31,013 bases of DNA from a virus. Shown here one piece after another: positions 16,156-26,700 of the stretch (positions are counted from its first letter, which is position 1; every line of letters begins with the position of its first letter). The notes beneath the pieces were generated by a model that was not told the origin of the DNA, searched no databases, and saw nothing but the letters and a program-made list of their open reading frames with translations. Location of the stretch: IMG/VR virus record IMGVR_UViG_3300021093_000251, positions 1 to 31,013 of that record, one strand, 5' to 3'. The translations under genes were made by a program, and so were the position numbers.

Positions 16156-16809
16156 ATGGCAACACAAGGAACTTATTATTTAGACGGACCATCGCTCAGC
16201 GCAGCTTCGGTGATTTATGACGATGCCAACCTTACAACGGTTGCGGCTGATGGATTTTACTCTGACGGAGTAATCTCACGTGAACAATCTTCAGGAGCAC
16301 TGCTTCCTCAAGTCTCGTGTCCATCTTGTAACAACGAATTTTTGGTTGGATTCGGTGGAGCTGCTGAGGACGCTTGTAACTTCTTGGCTTCAGGTACTGT
16401 TACAGGTGATGATCCCACGTTCTGCAACTGCACTACTTTATCAGGAGCTATATTCTCTGCAGCTTCTACCGGCACATACTTTGTTTCCTATGGAGGATAT
16501 TACCTTGAGGTTAGTGTTACATTAGGGAATCCTGTAGCTACTGTTACAGGTATATGCGAGACTTGTACACCATCTTACTCTATTGGTGGATGCGGAGTTA
16601 GCAATGTAAGCGTTGGGGCTTCTTGTAGTGATGCAGGTACAAATCCTAAAATACTCTACTCAGATTGCCTTGCTCTTGCTCCGGGATGCGGACTGTATTG
16701 GGATGCAGCGCTTCAGTCTCCTGTGACTGAGTTGTTTGTATTTGCCAATGCCAATTGGGATATGGATGGAAATGGTATAATATCAGCTTATTCAGCAATT
16801 CAATGTTAA
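16156..16809 (+). CDS. Cys-rich tail/adhesin-type protein sharing a nozzle module
   Basis: Residues about 7-58 of this 217-residue protein match the nozzle C-terminal module: YYL, SL, IY.DA.LTT.A, G(Y/F)YS, REQ, SG.L, then SCPxC. The rest is rich in Ser, Gly, Ala and Cys, with paired cysteines (CNC, CETC, GCG) and a second DAAL-like segment near residue 180. Close to the end, DMDGNGIISAYS resembles an EF-hand or dockerin calcium loop, although its twelfth position is Ser. No signal peptide is present, so it is probably a virion protein rather than a secreted one. A host-binding tip or fibre role is likely but unproven. Confidence 0.6.
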   Translation: MATQGTYYLDGPSLSAASVIYDDANLTTVAADGFYSDGVISREQSSGALLPQVSCPSCNNEFLVGFGGAAEDACNFLASGTVTGDDPTFCNCTTLSGAIFSAASTGTYFVSYGGYYLEVSVTLGNPVATVTGICETCTPSYSIGGCGVSNVSVGASCSDAGTNPKILYSDCLALAPGCGLYWDAALQSPVTELFVFANANWDMDGNGIISAYSAIQC

Positions 16810-16812
16810 TAA

Positions 16813-17619
16813 ATGCCTAACTATACACTAACATATAGCGAAGGGGTAGAAGGATGGGCGTCCTTCTATTCCTTTCATCCTGATTGGATGATTGGGATGA
16901 ACAACTATTTCTATACGTTTAAGGGGGGAAACCTGTACCGACACAACGTAAACAACATACGTAATAACTTCTATGGGGTTCAATATGCTTCTACAATTCA
17001 GAGTGTGTTTAATGAGGCTCCGCTTGAAAACAAGCTTTTTAAGACTATTAACTTGGAAGGAGATGCACCTTGGGCGGTTACAATGGTAACTGATTTAATG
17101 GACGATGGTTTTGTAGAAAGCAATTATTTTGAGAAGAAGGAAGCTTCTTTCTTTGCCTTTGTCCGCAACGCAGGTACTACACCGGCACAGCCATCAGAGT
17201 ACGCTTTAAGGCTTACCAATGGTATCGGCAGGAGTGCTACCATCACCGGAACAGGAGCTGCTGTTCAGGTCAACTTTGCGATTGGAGCAAACCCTATATC
17301 CATTGGCAGTATCATAAGCGTTGGGGATATGCTGTACTACAGTCTACCCCCTACCTATAATACTCCGTTGTTGTTTGGGAAAGTAACCAATATTCAGGTC
17401 AACTACCCATCAAACCTTAACAGGATTACCGTAGACACAACTATACCCGGGGCAACAATCCCGGCTATACAGAACCCGTATATAATGTTCATTAAAAACG
17501 CTGTGGCAGAATCGCACGGTGTCCTCGGACACTACTGCGTTTTCAACCTTGAAAACAATAGTGTTAGTCAGGTAGAACTCTTTGCCGTAGAGTCAGAAGT
17601 GATGAAAAGTTATCCTTAA
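16813..17619 (+). CDS. Tail structural protein of unknown role (268 aa)
   Basis: I recognise the opening pattern GWASFYSFHPDWMIGMNNYFYTF, followed by KGGNLYRHNV and RNNFYG, as one that recurs in tail genes of Bacteroidota and crAss-like phages; its function has not been assigned to my knowledge. Tryptophans and aromatics dominate the first 60 residues, and the remainder is beta-prone with an Ala/Gly/Thr-rich centre near residues 140-165. No signal peptide, membrane helix or enzyme motif is visible. It begins after TAATAA behind the adhesin-type gene and ends 21 bases before the GNAT-like gene, with a promoter-like site between. Host-range or fibre-attachment roles are possible. Confidence 0.65.
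   Translation: MPNYTLTYSEGVEGWASFYSFHPDWMIGMNNYFYTFKGGNLYRHNVNNIRNNFYGVQYASTIQSVFNEAPLENKLFKTINLEGDAPWAVTMVTDLMDDGFVESNYFEKKEASFFAFVRNAGTTPAQPSEYALRLTNGIGRSATITGTGAAVQVNFAIGANPISIGSIISVGDMLYYSLPPTYNTPLLFGKVTNIQVNYPSNLNRITVDTTIPGATIPAIQNPYIMFIKNAVAESHGVLGHYCVFNLENNSVSQVELFAVESEVMKSYP
17519..17532. repeat. Inverted repeat GTGTCC-TC-GGACAC
   Basis: A perfect six-base inverted repeat with a two-base centre lies inside the 268-aa gene. It shares GTGTC...GACAC outer arms with the exact 16-base repeat but has a shorter centre, so it may be a relative or coincidence. Confidence 0.35.
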
Positions 17620-17637
17620 TTTTTCAATATCTTTGTA
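17620..17637 (+). promoter_or_regulatory. Promoter-like site before the internal virion gene group
   Basis: TTTTTC, two bases, then TATCTTTGTA; the box TATCTTTG is at 17628-17635, six bases from ATG 17641. Spacing equals that of the two other copies. It would start transcripts of the GNAT-like and ejection-protein genes with almost no leader. Confidence 0.45.
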
Positions 17638-17640
17638 TAG

Positions 17641-18051
17641 ATGGCATTAATTATACGACCATTGAACGAAAATGATTATGATTCTACGTTAGTAGGGTGG
17701 TGGAAAGATTGGGGATGGGAGCCTGCTCAACGAGATTTTTTGCCGGACGATGGCAAGGGTGGTATAATGGTTCTTGATGGTGAGGAGCCGATATGTGCAG
17801 GGTTTATATATACCACTAACTCAAAGGTGGCGTGGGTTGATTGGATTATATCCAATAAGGAGTACAAGAAAAAACCTGAGAGAAGTGAAGCAATAAAATT
17901 GTTAGTCGAAACATTGACTAATATTTGTAGAAATACAGGGCATAGATATTGCTACGCTCTGATTAAACACCCGGGGCTTAAGGATACCTATAAAGAATTA
18001 GGGTATATCTTAGGAGACGGGTACATAGGTGAACTAATTAAAGTATTGTAA
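17641..18051 (+). CDS. GNAT-fold acetyltransferase-like protein, T7 gp13-like position
   Basis: The 136-residue protein has the layout of a small GNAT domain: IIRPLNENDYD at the start, a central strand pair (GGIMVLDGEEPICAGFIYTT), the strand AWVDWIISN, a helix with IKLLVETLTNICR, and a last YKELGYI element typical of the GNAT end. Between strand 4 and helix 3 the usual acetyl-CoA loop (Q/RxxGxG/A) is degenerate (YKKKPERSE), so activity is doubtful. Its length and place before two internal virion proteins equal T7 gp13 (138 residues), a core-assembly protein that, as I recall, has been linked to this fold. It could be structural rather than enzymatic. It stops one base before the next ATG. Confidence 0.6.
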   Translation: MALIIRPLNENDYDSTLVGWWKDWGWEPAQRDFLPDDGKGGIMVLDGEEPICAGFIYTTNSKVAWVDWIISNKEYKKKPERSEAIKLLVETLTNICRNTGHRYCYALIKHPGLKDTYKELGYILGDGYIGELIKVL

Positions 18052-18052
18052 T

Positions 18053-18892
18053 ATGGCAGGATTTACAGCAATTGCAGCAGGAATAGGATTAGCGGCTACA
18101 GCAGGTACAACCGCAGCTTCTTTTTCTCAGGCATCAAAACAACGTAAGATTCAGAAAAAAGCTGAAGCAGATGCAAAAAAATTTATGGCTGATGCTCGTA
18201 AAAAACTTGACGTAAACTTTTACGAGCAGTTGGGTATTCAGAGGGAACCCTATGAGCTTGCACGTGAAGCAGTAACATCTACCGCAGCACAAGCAATTGA
18301 GGCAGCTAAAGAAAGCGAACGTGGAGCAGCAGCTACTGCAGGACGTGTGTTCTTAGGTGCTGAAAGAGCACAGCGTGATATTGCTACTCAAATGGGTGGT
18401 GAGATGCAAGCTCTTGACAAACTTGTAGCAGCAGAAGAAAGTAGACTTCGTGATGTAGGAATGGGTCTTGATCTTGCAGAAGTTGAAGGAGCTCAGTTAA
18501 AAGCAAGAGAAGCTGAAACAAGGTCTCAGGCTGCAACAAAACAAGCAATGGAGGGAGTGGTAAGTGCAGCAGGTCAAGTAGCAGGTATGGCTCCTTTATT
18601 TGCAAAGACAGCAAGTGTAAAAGAATTTGGTAAAATAGCAGGAGCCGCAGAGAAAGCAGGTCTTACTCAACAAAAATTTCAAGAACAGCTCGCTGCATTT
18701 GGTGCTAAAAATCCAACCTTCGGTCAATTAGCAGGAGTTGGTGTAATGGATGCAGCTAAGTTCGCTGACTATATGGGTCAGTTTAGTCCTCAATTCTTGA
18801 AACAAATTTCAAAGAGCTTTAACCCAACAGGAATATATACTCAATCTATACCGGGGGTAGGAGATATTGGAGTTGTAGACGATGGGTCTTAG
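18053..18892 (+). CDS. Internal virion (ejection) protein, T7 gp14-like
   Basis: The first 24 residues (MAGFTAIAAGIGLAATAGTT onward) form a glycine/alanine-rich hydrophobic segment able to insert into a membrane. It is followed by a long Ala/Gln/Glu/Lys-rich helix (about 28-170) and a mixed end with FGAKNPTFGQLAGVGVM. This composition is typical of T7 gp14 and P22 gp7-type proteins that leave the virion and build a channel in the host envelope. At 279 residues it is longer than T7 gp14 (196). It follows the GNAT-like gene and precedes two larger ejection-type genes. The hydrophobic start is unlikely to be a secretion signal, since no cleavage site or basic n-region is seen. Confidence 0.65.
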   Translation: MAGFTAIAAGIGLAATAGTTAASFSQASKQRKIQKKAEADAKKFMADARKKLDVNFYEQLGIQREPYELAREAVTSTAAQAIEAAKESERGAAATAGRVFLGAERAQRDIATQMGGEMQALDKLVAAEESRLRDVGMGLDLAEVEGAQLKAREAETRSQAATKQAMEGVVSAAGQVAGMAPLFAKTASVKEFGKIAGAAEKAGLTQQKFQEQLAAFGAKNPTFGQLAGVGVMDAAKFADYMGQFSPQFLKQISKSFNPTGIYTQSIPGVGDIGVVDDGS

Positions 18893-18910
18893 AATAAAAG
18901 ATAAATAAGA

Positions 18911-20749
18911 ATGGCAACATATTACAAATACGCTGAACGGGAAGCCAAGAATCAAATAGATTGGTCAGAGGTTGGTAGTCAATTGACAAACACCTTAAAG
19001 CAAGAGGCTTTACTTCGTGAGGCAAAAAAGAAAGCGCTCGATGATGCGTCTCGTCAATTTGGTGAGGAACTTGAGAACGCACCACAGGGAATGTCTGATG
19101 AAGTTAATCAATACATCACAGACTATTCGGGTGATATGCAGCAGTATAGACTTCTTACCGATAGACTTCTAAAGTCGGGTCAGCTTAAGCCAAAAGATTA
19201 TGCCCTTATTCGTCAAAATAGCAAAGATGGTACTAAGAGAATGTTTGATCTTGCTAAAGAATATCAAGAAGAGTTTTCAGTAAAGACAGAGCGTAGACAA
19301 AAAGACCAAAGCTCTGAGGCTGAAACGCAGTTTATGGCAATGGTTGAGGGGTTTGCAAATCTTAGTCAAACCAAAGCTTTAATAAATCCGACTACCGGTG
19401 CTATCAGCATTGGCAAGATGGTGGATAAAAACGGTGTGAGAACTCTTGCCGAAGGTCCCGATAATTATATGACGGTTAACCAACTGCGTAATCGTATAAA
19501 AGAAAAGATTGATAAGTATAAACTTAATGAAGCCCTTGAAGCGGAATCAAAATTATTGGGAGACGTTGTAAATGAAGTCATAACCTCTACAGGTAGTTCC
19601 ACCCAAACAGGGTTTCTTACCAAAGTAACTGACCCTACTAAAAGAAAAGGACTTAGTCAAGCAGGACAACAAGCTGCTGATAAATACATAGAAACAGAAA
19701 AGTTAATCATAGACGCACAGCTTTCCAATCCATCTCACGTATCTTCAATTCTTTTTGATTGGACGGGCGGCATTGACCCTAAATCAGGGAAAGCGTATCA
19801 GGTTACAACAGATGTTAATGTAGCCAAGTCAAGCTCTCATTATATTTTATGGTCTCAAACAAACGGGGTATTTCAGCCCGACTTTGAAAGTACGCCAAAC
19901 GGGAAAGAACAATATAAAACTGCTGAAGAATACACCAAGAACAAGTTTCGTAGTATGCTTGAGCAGAAGACTGAGGTGCAACCATTCAGTCAGCCACGTA
20001 AAGAGTATGCTCCTAATTACGTTTACGAAAGAGGTGACCAAAAGAAGAACGCTCAAACGTCAGGAAATATGTTGGCTAAATTGTATAGTGGTACACCTGC
20101 AGAACAACAAGCAGCTATCAACCACTTCTATGGTATGCCAAATGTTAAAGACATCAGCAGAAATAATGATGGCGTTAGCATTACCTTTAATGACGGGTCA
20201 ACCAAGTCTATACCATTCAAGAACGCTAACACCGGAGAGATGATGACTCAGCAAGACTTTGTACGTTCAGGAGCTCCTCTGCTTCTTGGAGGAACAGTTG
20301 ACGTAAACGAAGTAGTTAAAGGTGCGCTTCAAACTAAGACAACTACATTCCAAGCAGGTGAGGCTAAGGCAACTTCAACAGGTCCTAAGAAATCGGGAGA
20401 CCCAAACAAAGCATACGCAGACCACTTAAACACTACATTTACAGGCAAAGATGCGGAAGGAAAAGACCAACCCACAGACGAAGAAGATTTCATATCTGCC
20501 AATGAAACTAAGTTTAATGAGCTTGGGTTTAGCGTTAGAGAAGCTGTAATTGGTTCCGATGCAATTGTCATAACAAATGCAGAAGGTAAATCATCTTCTC
20601 CAATATACCTAAGCAATCCTGCAAAAGCAGCCGAAAATATAAAACGATTTATGCTATCAAATGTTTCGGGGGCTACTCCTGAAGATCAAATTATATTCTT
20701 AAAAAATCTTCAGGGTAAAGGTATCTTAAAGGGTGAATTAGATCAATAG
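18911..20749 (+). CDS. Internal virion protein, T7 gp15-like position
   Basis: The 612-residue protein is hydrophilic and mostly helical, with long charged stretches in its first 240 residues (LKQEALLREAKKKALDDASR) and no membrane segment or cysteine-rich part. From about 300 to 480 it becomes mixed, with a compact beta-like section (DISRNNDGVSITFNDGSTKS), then a disordered Lys/Gly/Thr linker and a final helical part. Its place between a gp14-like and a giant gp16-like gene supports a cargo or core protein injected with DNA. T7 gp15 is 747 residues. Function is inferred only from order and composition. The gene ends 13 bases before the giant gene, with an A-run in the gap. Confidence 0.55.
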   Translation: MATYYKYAEREAKNQIDWSEVGSQLTNTLKQEALLREAKKKALDDASRQFGEELENAPQGMSDEVNQYITDYSGDMQQYRLLTDRLLKSGQLKPKDYALIRQNSKDGTKRMFDLAKEYQEEFSVKTERRQKDQSSEAETQFMAMVEGFANLSQTKALINPTTGAISIGKMVDKNGVRTLAEGPDNYMTVNQLRNRIKEKIDKYKLNEALEAESKLLGDVVNEVITSTGSSTQTGFLTKVTDPTKRKGLSQAGQQAADKYIETEKLIIDAQLSNPSHVSSILFDWTGGIDPKSGKAYQVTTDVNVAKSSSHYILWSQTNGVFQPDFESTPNGKEQYKTAEEYTKNKFRSMLEQKTEVQPFSQPRKEYAPNYVYERGDQKKNAQTSGNMLAKLYSGTPAEQQAAINHFYGMPNVKDISRNNDGVSITFNDGSTKSIPFKNANTGEMMTQQDFVRSGAPLLLGGTVDVNEVVKGALQTKTTTFQAGEAKATSTGPKKSGDPNKAYADHLNTTFTGKDAEGKDQPTDEEDFISANETKFNELGFSVREAVIGSDAIVITNAEGKSSSPIYLSNPAKAAENIKRFMLSNVSGATPEDQIIFLKNLQGKGILKGELDQ

Positions 20750-20762
20750 ACAAAAAAAAGAA

Positions 20763-23700
20763 ATGGACGAGTTACAGAAACTATACGATTTACTTTATGA
20801 AAAAGGATACTTTACTCAAGGGTATGAAGTATTCAAGGAAAAGATTAAAGACCCCACTTATCAAGATAAAGTATACGGAGTATTAACTCGTGACCGTTTA
20901 TACACAAAACCTAAGACTGATTTCACTAAACAATATTTGTCCGCTGCATCTATTGCTCCTCAAGCAGTAGTAACAGAACAAGAGCCTTCTAAAAAAAAAG
21001 TCACTACGGTATTACCTTCGGCAGGTGGTTCATTGGTATCACCTACGAAGCTTCCTAATTTTGTCGAAGAGCAACTTAATGCAATTACGCCTGACTTAGT
21101 TGATAAAGGTGAGGAGTATGTTGTTCCACAACTGCGCTATCAATTTGGACCTATGGGTTTCAAGTTTGATGAGGCTGTACCCGGAAGAGACTTTGTAGAT
21201 GTTACTGCTCCCAATGGAAAGAAAGCAAGAATATCATTAGATAATTGGACTACAGCAGGAGACAAAGAAGAGTCTGAGGCTCTTAGGAAATTTTTAAGAG
21301 AGAACTCTGCTACCATAAATAATTTACAGACGCTTGAAAAAGAGTATACTGCCGCCAATAAAAAGTATACTACAGAAAAAGAGGTTGAAGACGTAACCAA
21401 AAAAATGCAAGAAGAAGAGTATGCCTTCAGAATGAAGACGCAAGACTTGCTTAAAAGAAAGAAAGAATTAGAAGCTGAAGAAAATGCTATTAATGCTACG
21501 CCATCTGCTCAAAGAAACAACCCTTTATTTCAGCAACGATTTCAAAAACTCAACGAAGATAAACTCAACTTCAATAAAGAAGTAACAAGTGCTATGGCTA
21601 CCGAAACCGATATTAAAAATCGGATGGGTGTGCTTAATCAAGCTGTCGGCAAATACACAGAACAGAAAGCTCAACAGGGTACTTGGTATGGTGGTATTGC
21701 AAATGCCTTCTTAGATGGAGCAGCTTCTATATCATCAACTGCGTTTACGTTGGTTACAAATTTAGAAGCAGAACTTCTGCCGAAAGAGATGTTGATGGGA
21801 CGTGATGAATATCAGGCTGCTGTTATTGAGAAAGCAAAGAGGATGGGGTATCAACCACCAAGACTTTCTCTTGGTGCATTAAAAAGTCAAGAAGAATTTG
21901 AAGCTTGGAAAAATAAATTACCAAGCGGAGTAATGGACGATATTGATGACGAAATTGAAGACGAGGCAAAAAAAGTTGTTTTATATGGAGAAATAAATCC
22001 TAAAACAGGTAAGCGTGAAGGCGGATGGCTTGAGCCTATAAGAAAAGGAAACAGGGTTGTATATGGAGACTCAAGCACTACTACACAATGGGAAGACTTA
22101 AAGAATGAGGGATTTTGGGGAGGTACAATATTAGGTCTTGCTAAGTCTGTCCCTGCAATGATGGGTGGTTCAGGTCCTGTTGGATGGGCGCAACGCACGG
22201 CTCAGATGTATGCTCAGGTAAGTGATAATATTAATGAGGAGATGGCAAACAACCCTGAGTTCGATAATATATCTGAAAATGAAAAGCTTGCCATTACTCT
22301 TCCAATAGGTGCAGCCGTTGGTACGCTTGAGGCTATAGGGTTTAGAAACGTATTAAGAAATAAAGGATTACTTAATGGTCTTATTGTAAAAGCATTAGGA
22401 AAAACAAGTGGTACAACTTCTGCAAGAACATTCAATGAATTAATAAAAAATGAAGTAAAGAGTGGGCTTGCTCGTGGAACTCTTGTTGTTGTAGGTGGTG
22501 CTCTTGCTGAAGCCGAAACAGGATTTGCTCAAGAGATTGCTGAGTCGGGACTTAAAGATGTATACAATGCAATTAAGGGTAAGCAAATGTTTGAAACCCC
22601 TGAAAGCATTGCTGATTATATAAAAAATGCAGCGTATGCCGGTGCACAAGAAGCTGTTGGTGGTGCTATAATTGGAACGCTGCCCGGGTTTTCTGCTGCC
22701 TATCGTAAGCAAGGGTTCTTAGGAATGAGCGATATGCAGTTTGAGCTGTTTGAGTCTGCCGCTAATGACACCAAAATAGAAAAAGCTTTTATCATAAGCC
22801 TGCAAAATAAAGTCAATACAGGTGAGATGACAATGGCTGAAGCCAAAGAAACACTCAACGACTACCGTAATTCAGTTGGCTTATTCAATTCTCTTCCTCC
22901 CAATCTTGATCTGCAAGGCAAGAAGGAGGCTATGAACTTACTTAAAGAGAAGCGTGACTTGGAGCGTCAGATTGATGGAAAGGATGAAGCTCTCACCCAA
23001 CCACAAAGAGAAAGAGTAAAACAAATTAATGAACAACTAACTAAAATTTCACAAGATGCCATTCAAAAGCAAGCAGCAGGTCAAGTATCTGTTCAGCCAA
23101 CACCCGGAGATAGCGAAGCGTTGGCGCAAGGAAAACCCCAAGCAGGACTTGAAGTCATTACCGAAGAGGGTGAAAAAGTCCTCAGCACCGAACAACAAGA
23201 AAGGAAGGATGCGCTAATTAAAGCGCTTGCCGCTGTTGAAGACGACCAAGAAACTGTAACCATTGGTGACCAAACTATATCTGTAGACGAAGCGCTAAAC
23301 GAATTAGACTCGCTACAGAAAGTGTCTTCAAAGACACGGGTTAATATTGCTCCGTTCTTTGACACGCAGATTGGCTCAACTGTTGAAGCTGCAGCACTAA
23401 GAGAATCTCCTGCTTACAAATCATATTTACAAACGCTTGCAGATATTGGTAAACTTCTTGGTATAAAGACAAACGTCCTTGAGTTTATCGGTGGGTACGA
23501 GAACAAGAAGGGAGATAGGATTGTAGAAATATCAAACGCTGTAGAGCTTGAAGATGCAACTATTGAGCAAGCTGAGGAATACGCAGCTCTCGTAAGCGCC
23601 TTTGCTCCACAAGTACAAGAGGCAGCCATTGCTGCGCAGTACACTGAGCAGGATGGTAAGAACCACAACGCCAACGAGTATAGCGTTAAAGTATCTGACG

Positions 23701-26700
23701 TAGATGGCGCAATTGATGCACTCAAAGAAGCAGGCATTACTGACTTTAGTATCAACGAGAAAACAGGTGAGGTATCTTTTATTGATGTGTTAGACTTTGC
23801 TGACCCACAATTACAGAAAAATATTGGTACATTTGTAGAACTACTTAAATCAAAAGGAATAAATTATGAACAACAAGACTTCCGTCCGGTCGATTCCCGA
23901 AGAGTTGGCATTGCAAGCAGGAAAAAAATTCTTGGAAGAATTAAGGCTAAAGGGTCCGAACTTGGACCGAGTGGGCAAAACATTCTTCAGACAGTCGAAG
24001 ATGCAGTCAGGAGGGATGCCGAGTTCCAAGGCATTGATAGCGGAGAGTATTTCAAGCCAAGTCCCGGCAACCGACTTTTCAATAAGCCCCTCGAGAGAGT
24101 TGCGCAAATTGCGGATAGATATTATCAAAGAGTTTTCGGCAAAAAAAGACCGAGGTATAAAGGGTCGCAAAGCTTAGACGAAGCAAGAGCAAAGCGGATA
24201 GCCAATGCGTTTGCTGCTATGCAGCACAATCCAACTGACCCACAGGTCAGAGCTGCATACGAAGCGATGGCTGAGGAAACCCTTGATCAGTATCAGGATT
24301 TCCTTGATGCCGGTTATGTTGTTGAAATAAATAACGAACAACCATACGCTAATTCTCAGGAGATGATTGACGACCTGAGAAACAATCAGCGTATGAAAAT
24401 CTTTTCTACCGAGTCAGGATTCGGTGATGCTGCCATTAATGAAGAGCAGCGTGCAGAGAACCCACTATTAAGAGATTCAGGATTCAAAGATGTGAACGGG
24501 CAGACAATGCTCGTTAATGATGTGTTCCGTGCCATCCACGATTTCTTTGGACACGCTGAACTCGGCAACTCATTTGGTCCAAAAGGTGAGGAGAACGCTT
24601 GGAATGTCCACGCCCGTATGTACTCACCACTTGCACGTGCAGCTATGACCACAGAGACACGTGGTCAAAACTCATACGCAAACTTCTCAGGAGAGAATGA
24701 CGCAATAAAAGAACTGCGTCAGCAAGCTCGTGCCCTTCGTGAAGAAGGACTATACTCACAGGCTCGCAAGATTGAGGAGCAGATATACGAGAAGTTCAAG
24801 TTTGCCGATCAAAAGATTGGTCTATTGCCGGCAGAGTTCTACGAAATTGACGAGACAGATACAGGTGATATGGCTCCTGCTGTTGAGGAGGACCTGATGA
24901 CCGCAGATACAAAAGATGCTACGACCCTTGAGAAAGTAAAAGATTTCTTAGATAAGCTTGACAACGACCTCACTAAGTTTGGTCGTGAGACTGCCGGTAT
25001 AAACATAGCCATACCGGTTATGAAAGCTATAATCAAAACTGTAAAGGCTCTTGTTTCTACGGGTATTACATTACAAGAAGCGATTTCAAGAGCAGCCGCT
25101 CAGAACAATGTCAGTGAGCAAGACGTGATTGATTCTATTAACGCTATTGCTAATCAACGTGCAATGCAAGCTCAGCCGGAGGGTACAACGGAGATGGAGC
25201 TGCCCGGATTTAATAGGATGATGACTGAGCTTGAGGGCGTGGTAAGAAAGTCTCTGCAGCGTGGCAATACAAATGAGGAGGCAATGCAGAACGCTATTGC
25301 TTATTTGCAGGGGTCTCGTGTATATGAGACAGCCTCAGATACGCAGCGTGAGAAGATGGTCCGTGATATACGTAAACGATTTGGCAAGCGTGAGAAGGCT
25401 GCCCCTAAACCTCAGAAACTATTTGGTGAGACTAAAGATGTGAATGAGATTACAATGTCTGAGTACGAGCTGTTGAAAAAGCAGCTTGCCGACAAAGCAA
25501 AGGGGGCTAAGGATGCTATCAAGTTGTGGGTACGAACAAGCGCAGAGCTTGTCAAGTATTTGAAAACAATGGCTGATAAAGGATTTATCACCGCTAAGCA
25601 AACAGCAGCCATTGTAAGTAAGTTTAGTGGTGTCAATATGTTTGACCCTAACTCAATCAGCAGGTTTGTAGACTATATGGCTAAGGTGTTTAAGAACGCT
25701 AACTATGCCGATCAGATTGCTTCCATTAACAGAGCGCTACCAACTGCACGTAGAAATGCGCAGACTAAGATTGGTATAGCAGAAGGCTTGAGCCCACTGA
25801 TGCAACGCTTGCTTGCTATCAAGCCAACCCTCATTCCGGATGCAGTATTTGAAAAGTATACAAAGCTTGTGACAATGATGGGTGAGCGTAGAGCTGTGCT
25901 TCAGCTTGACGAGATTAATGCTGTCACCAAAGATGTAAATGATATTCTTGATGCGGTAGATGCAGAGGTATCTCTTGCTGCTGAGCTTGCTGAAAGATTT
26001 AATGCTTACGATGGTAAGCTTGTGGATGACGAAGGCAAGGTTGACTATGCCGGAACCATTCGTGATATGGTTAAGGACCAAGTTATTACTGAGGAGGAAG
26101 CTGAGGTAATGCGTAAATACAAGTCCTCTATTCTCCCGATGACACAGAAGGACCCACGTAGTGAGGCTGAGATTGAAGCAGAAAATCAGGTGATGGCTGA
26201 TGCAGCTCAGCTTGCAGATCTAAACCCTGAAGGTTTGCCAACTACAGACGAGCGAAACCTTGCACGTGAGTTGAAGAAGCTACTTAAGACCGCTGCGGTA
26301 TACGGACTTGATAATGCACAGTTGAAAAACTTGTTGCGTTTGATTGACAACATCAACAATGGATACCTGCCTCATTACACTCAGCTTATTGTTGAGCGTA
26401 TGAACGCTATTAATAAATCAAAGACACTTAATGATGCAGTTAAAACAGCAAAGCCATTAAAGCTAAGCTCGATATATTCCAAGATAAAGGGATTGCTCAC
26501 AAAGAAGGATGGTCTTGTAGAATTGATAAGACGAAACCCGTTGTTTTATATTGACCAAGTATTTGGAAACTATAAAACAAAAGATATATTTAATTCGTTG
26601 TTTGCACAAGCTGCTGATGCGCAAGCTAAATTCCAAAAAGCTGTAACTGAACTAAACAACAAGTTAGACAGGGCGCAAGAAGCTGTTGCAAAATCATTTA

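Noticed and set aside
26419-26427. CAAAGACAC, right half of the 16-base repeat
   Set aside because: The left arm is absent; a nine-base match is not remarkable in this length.
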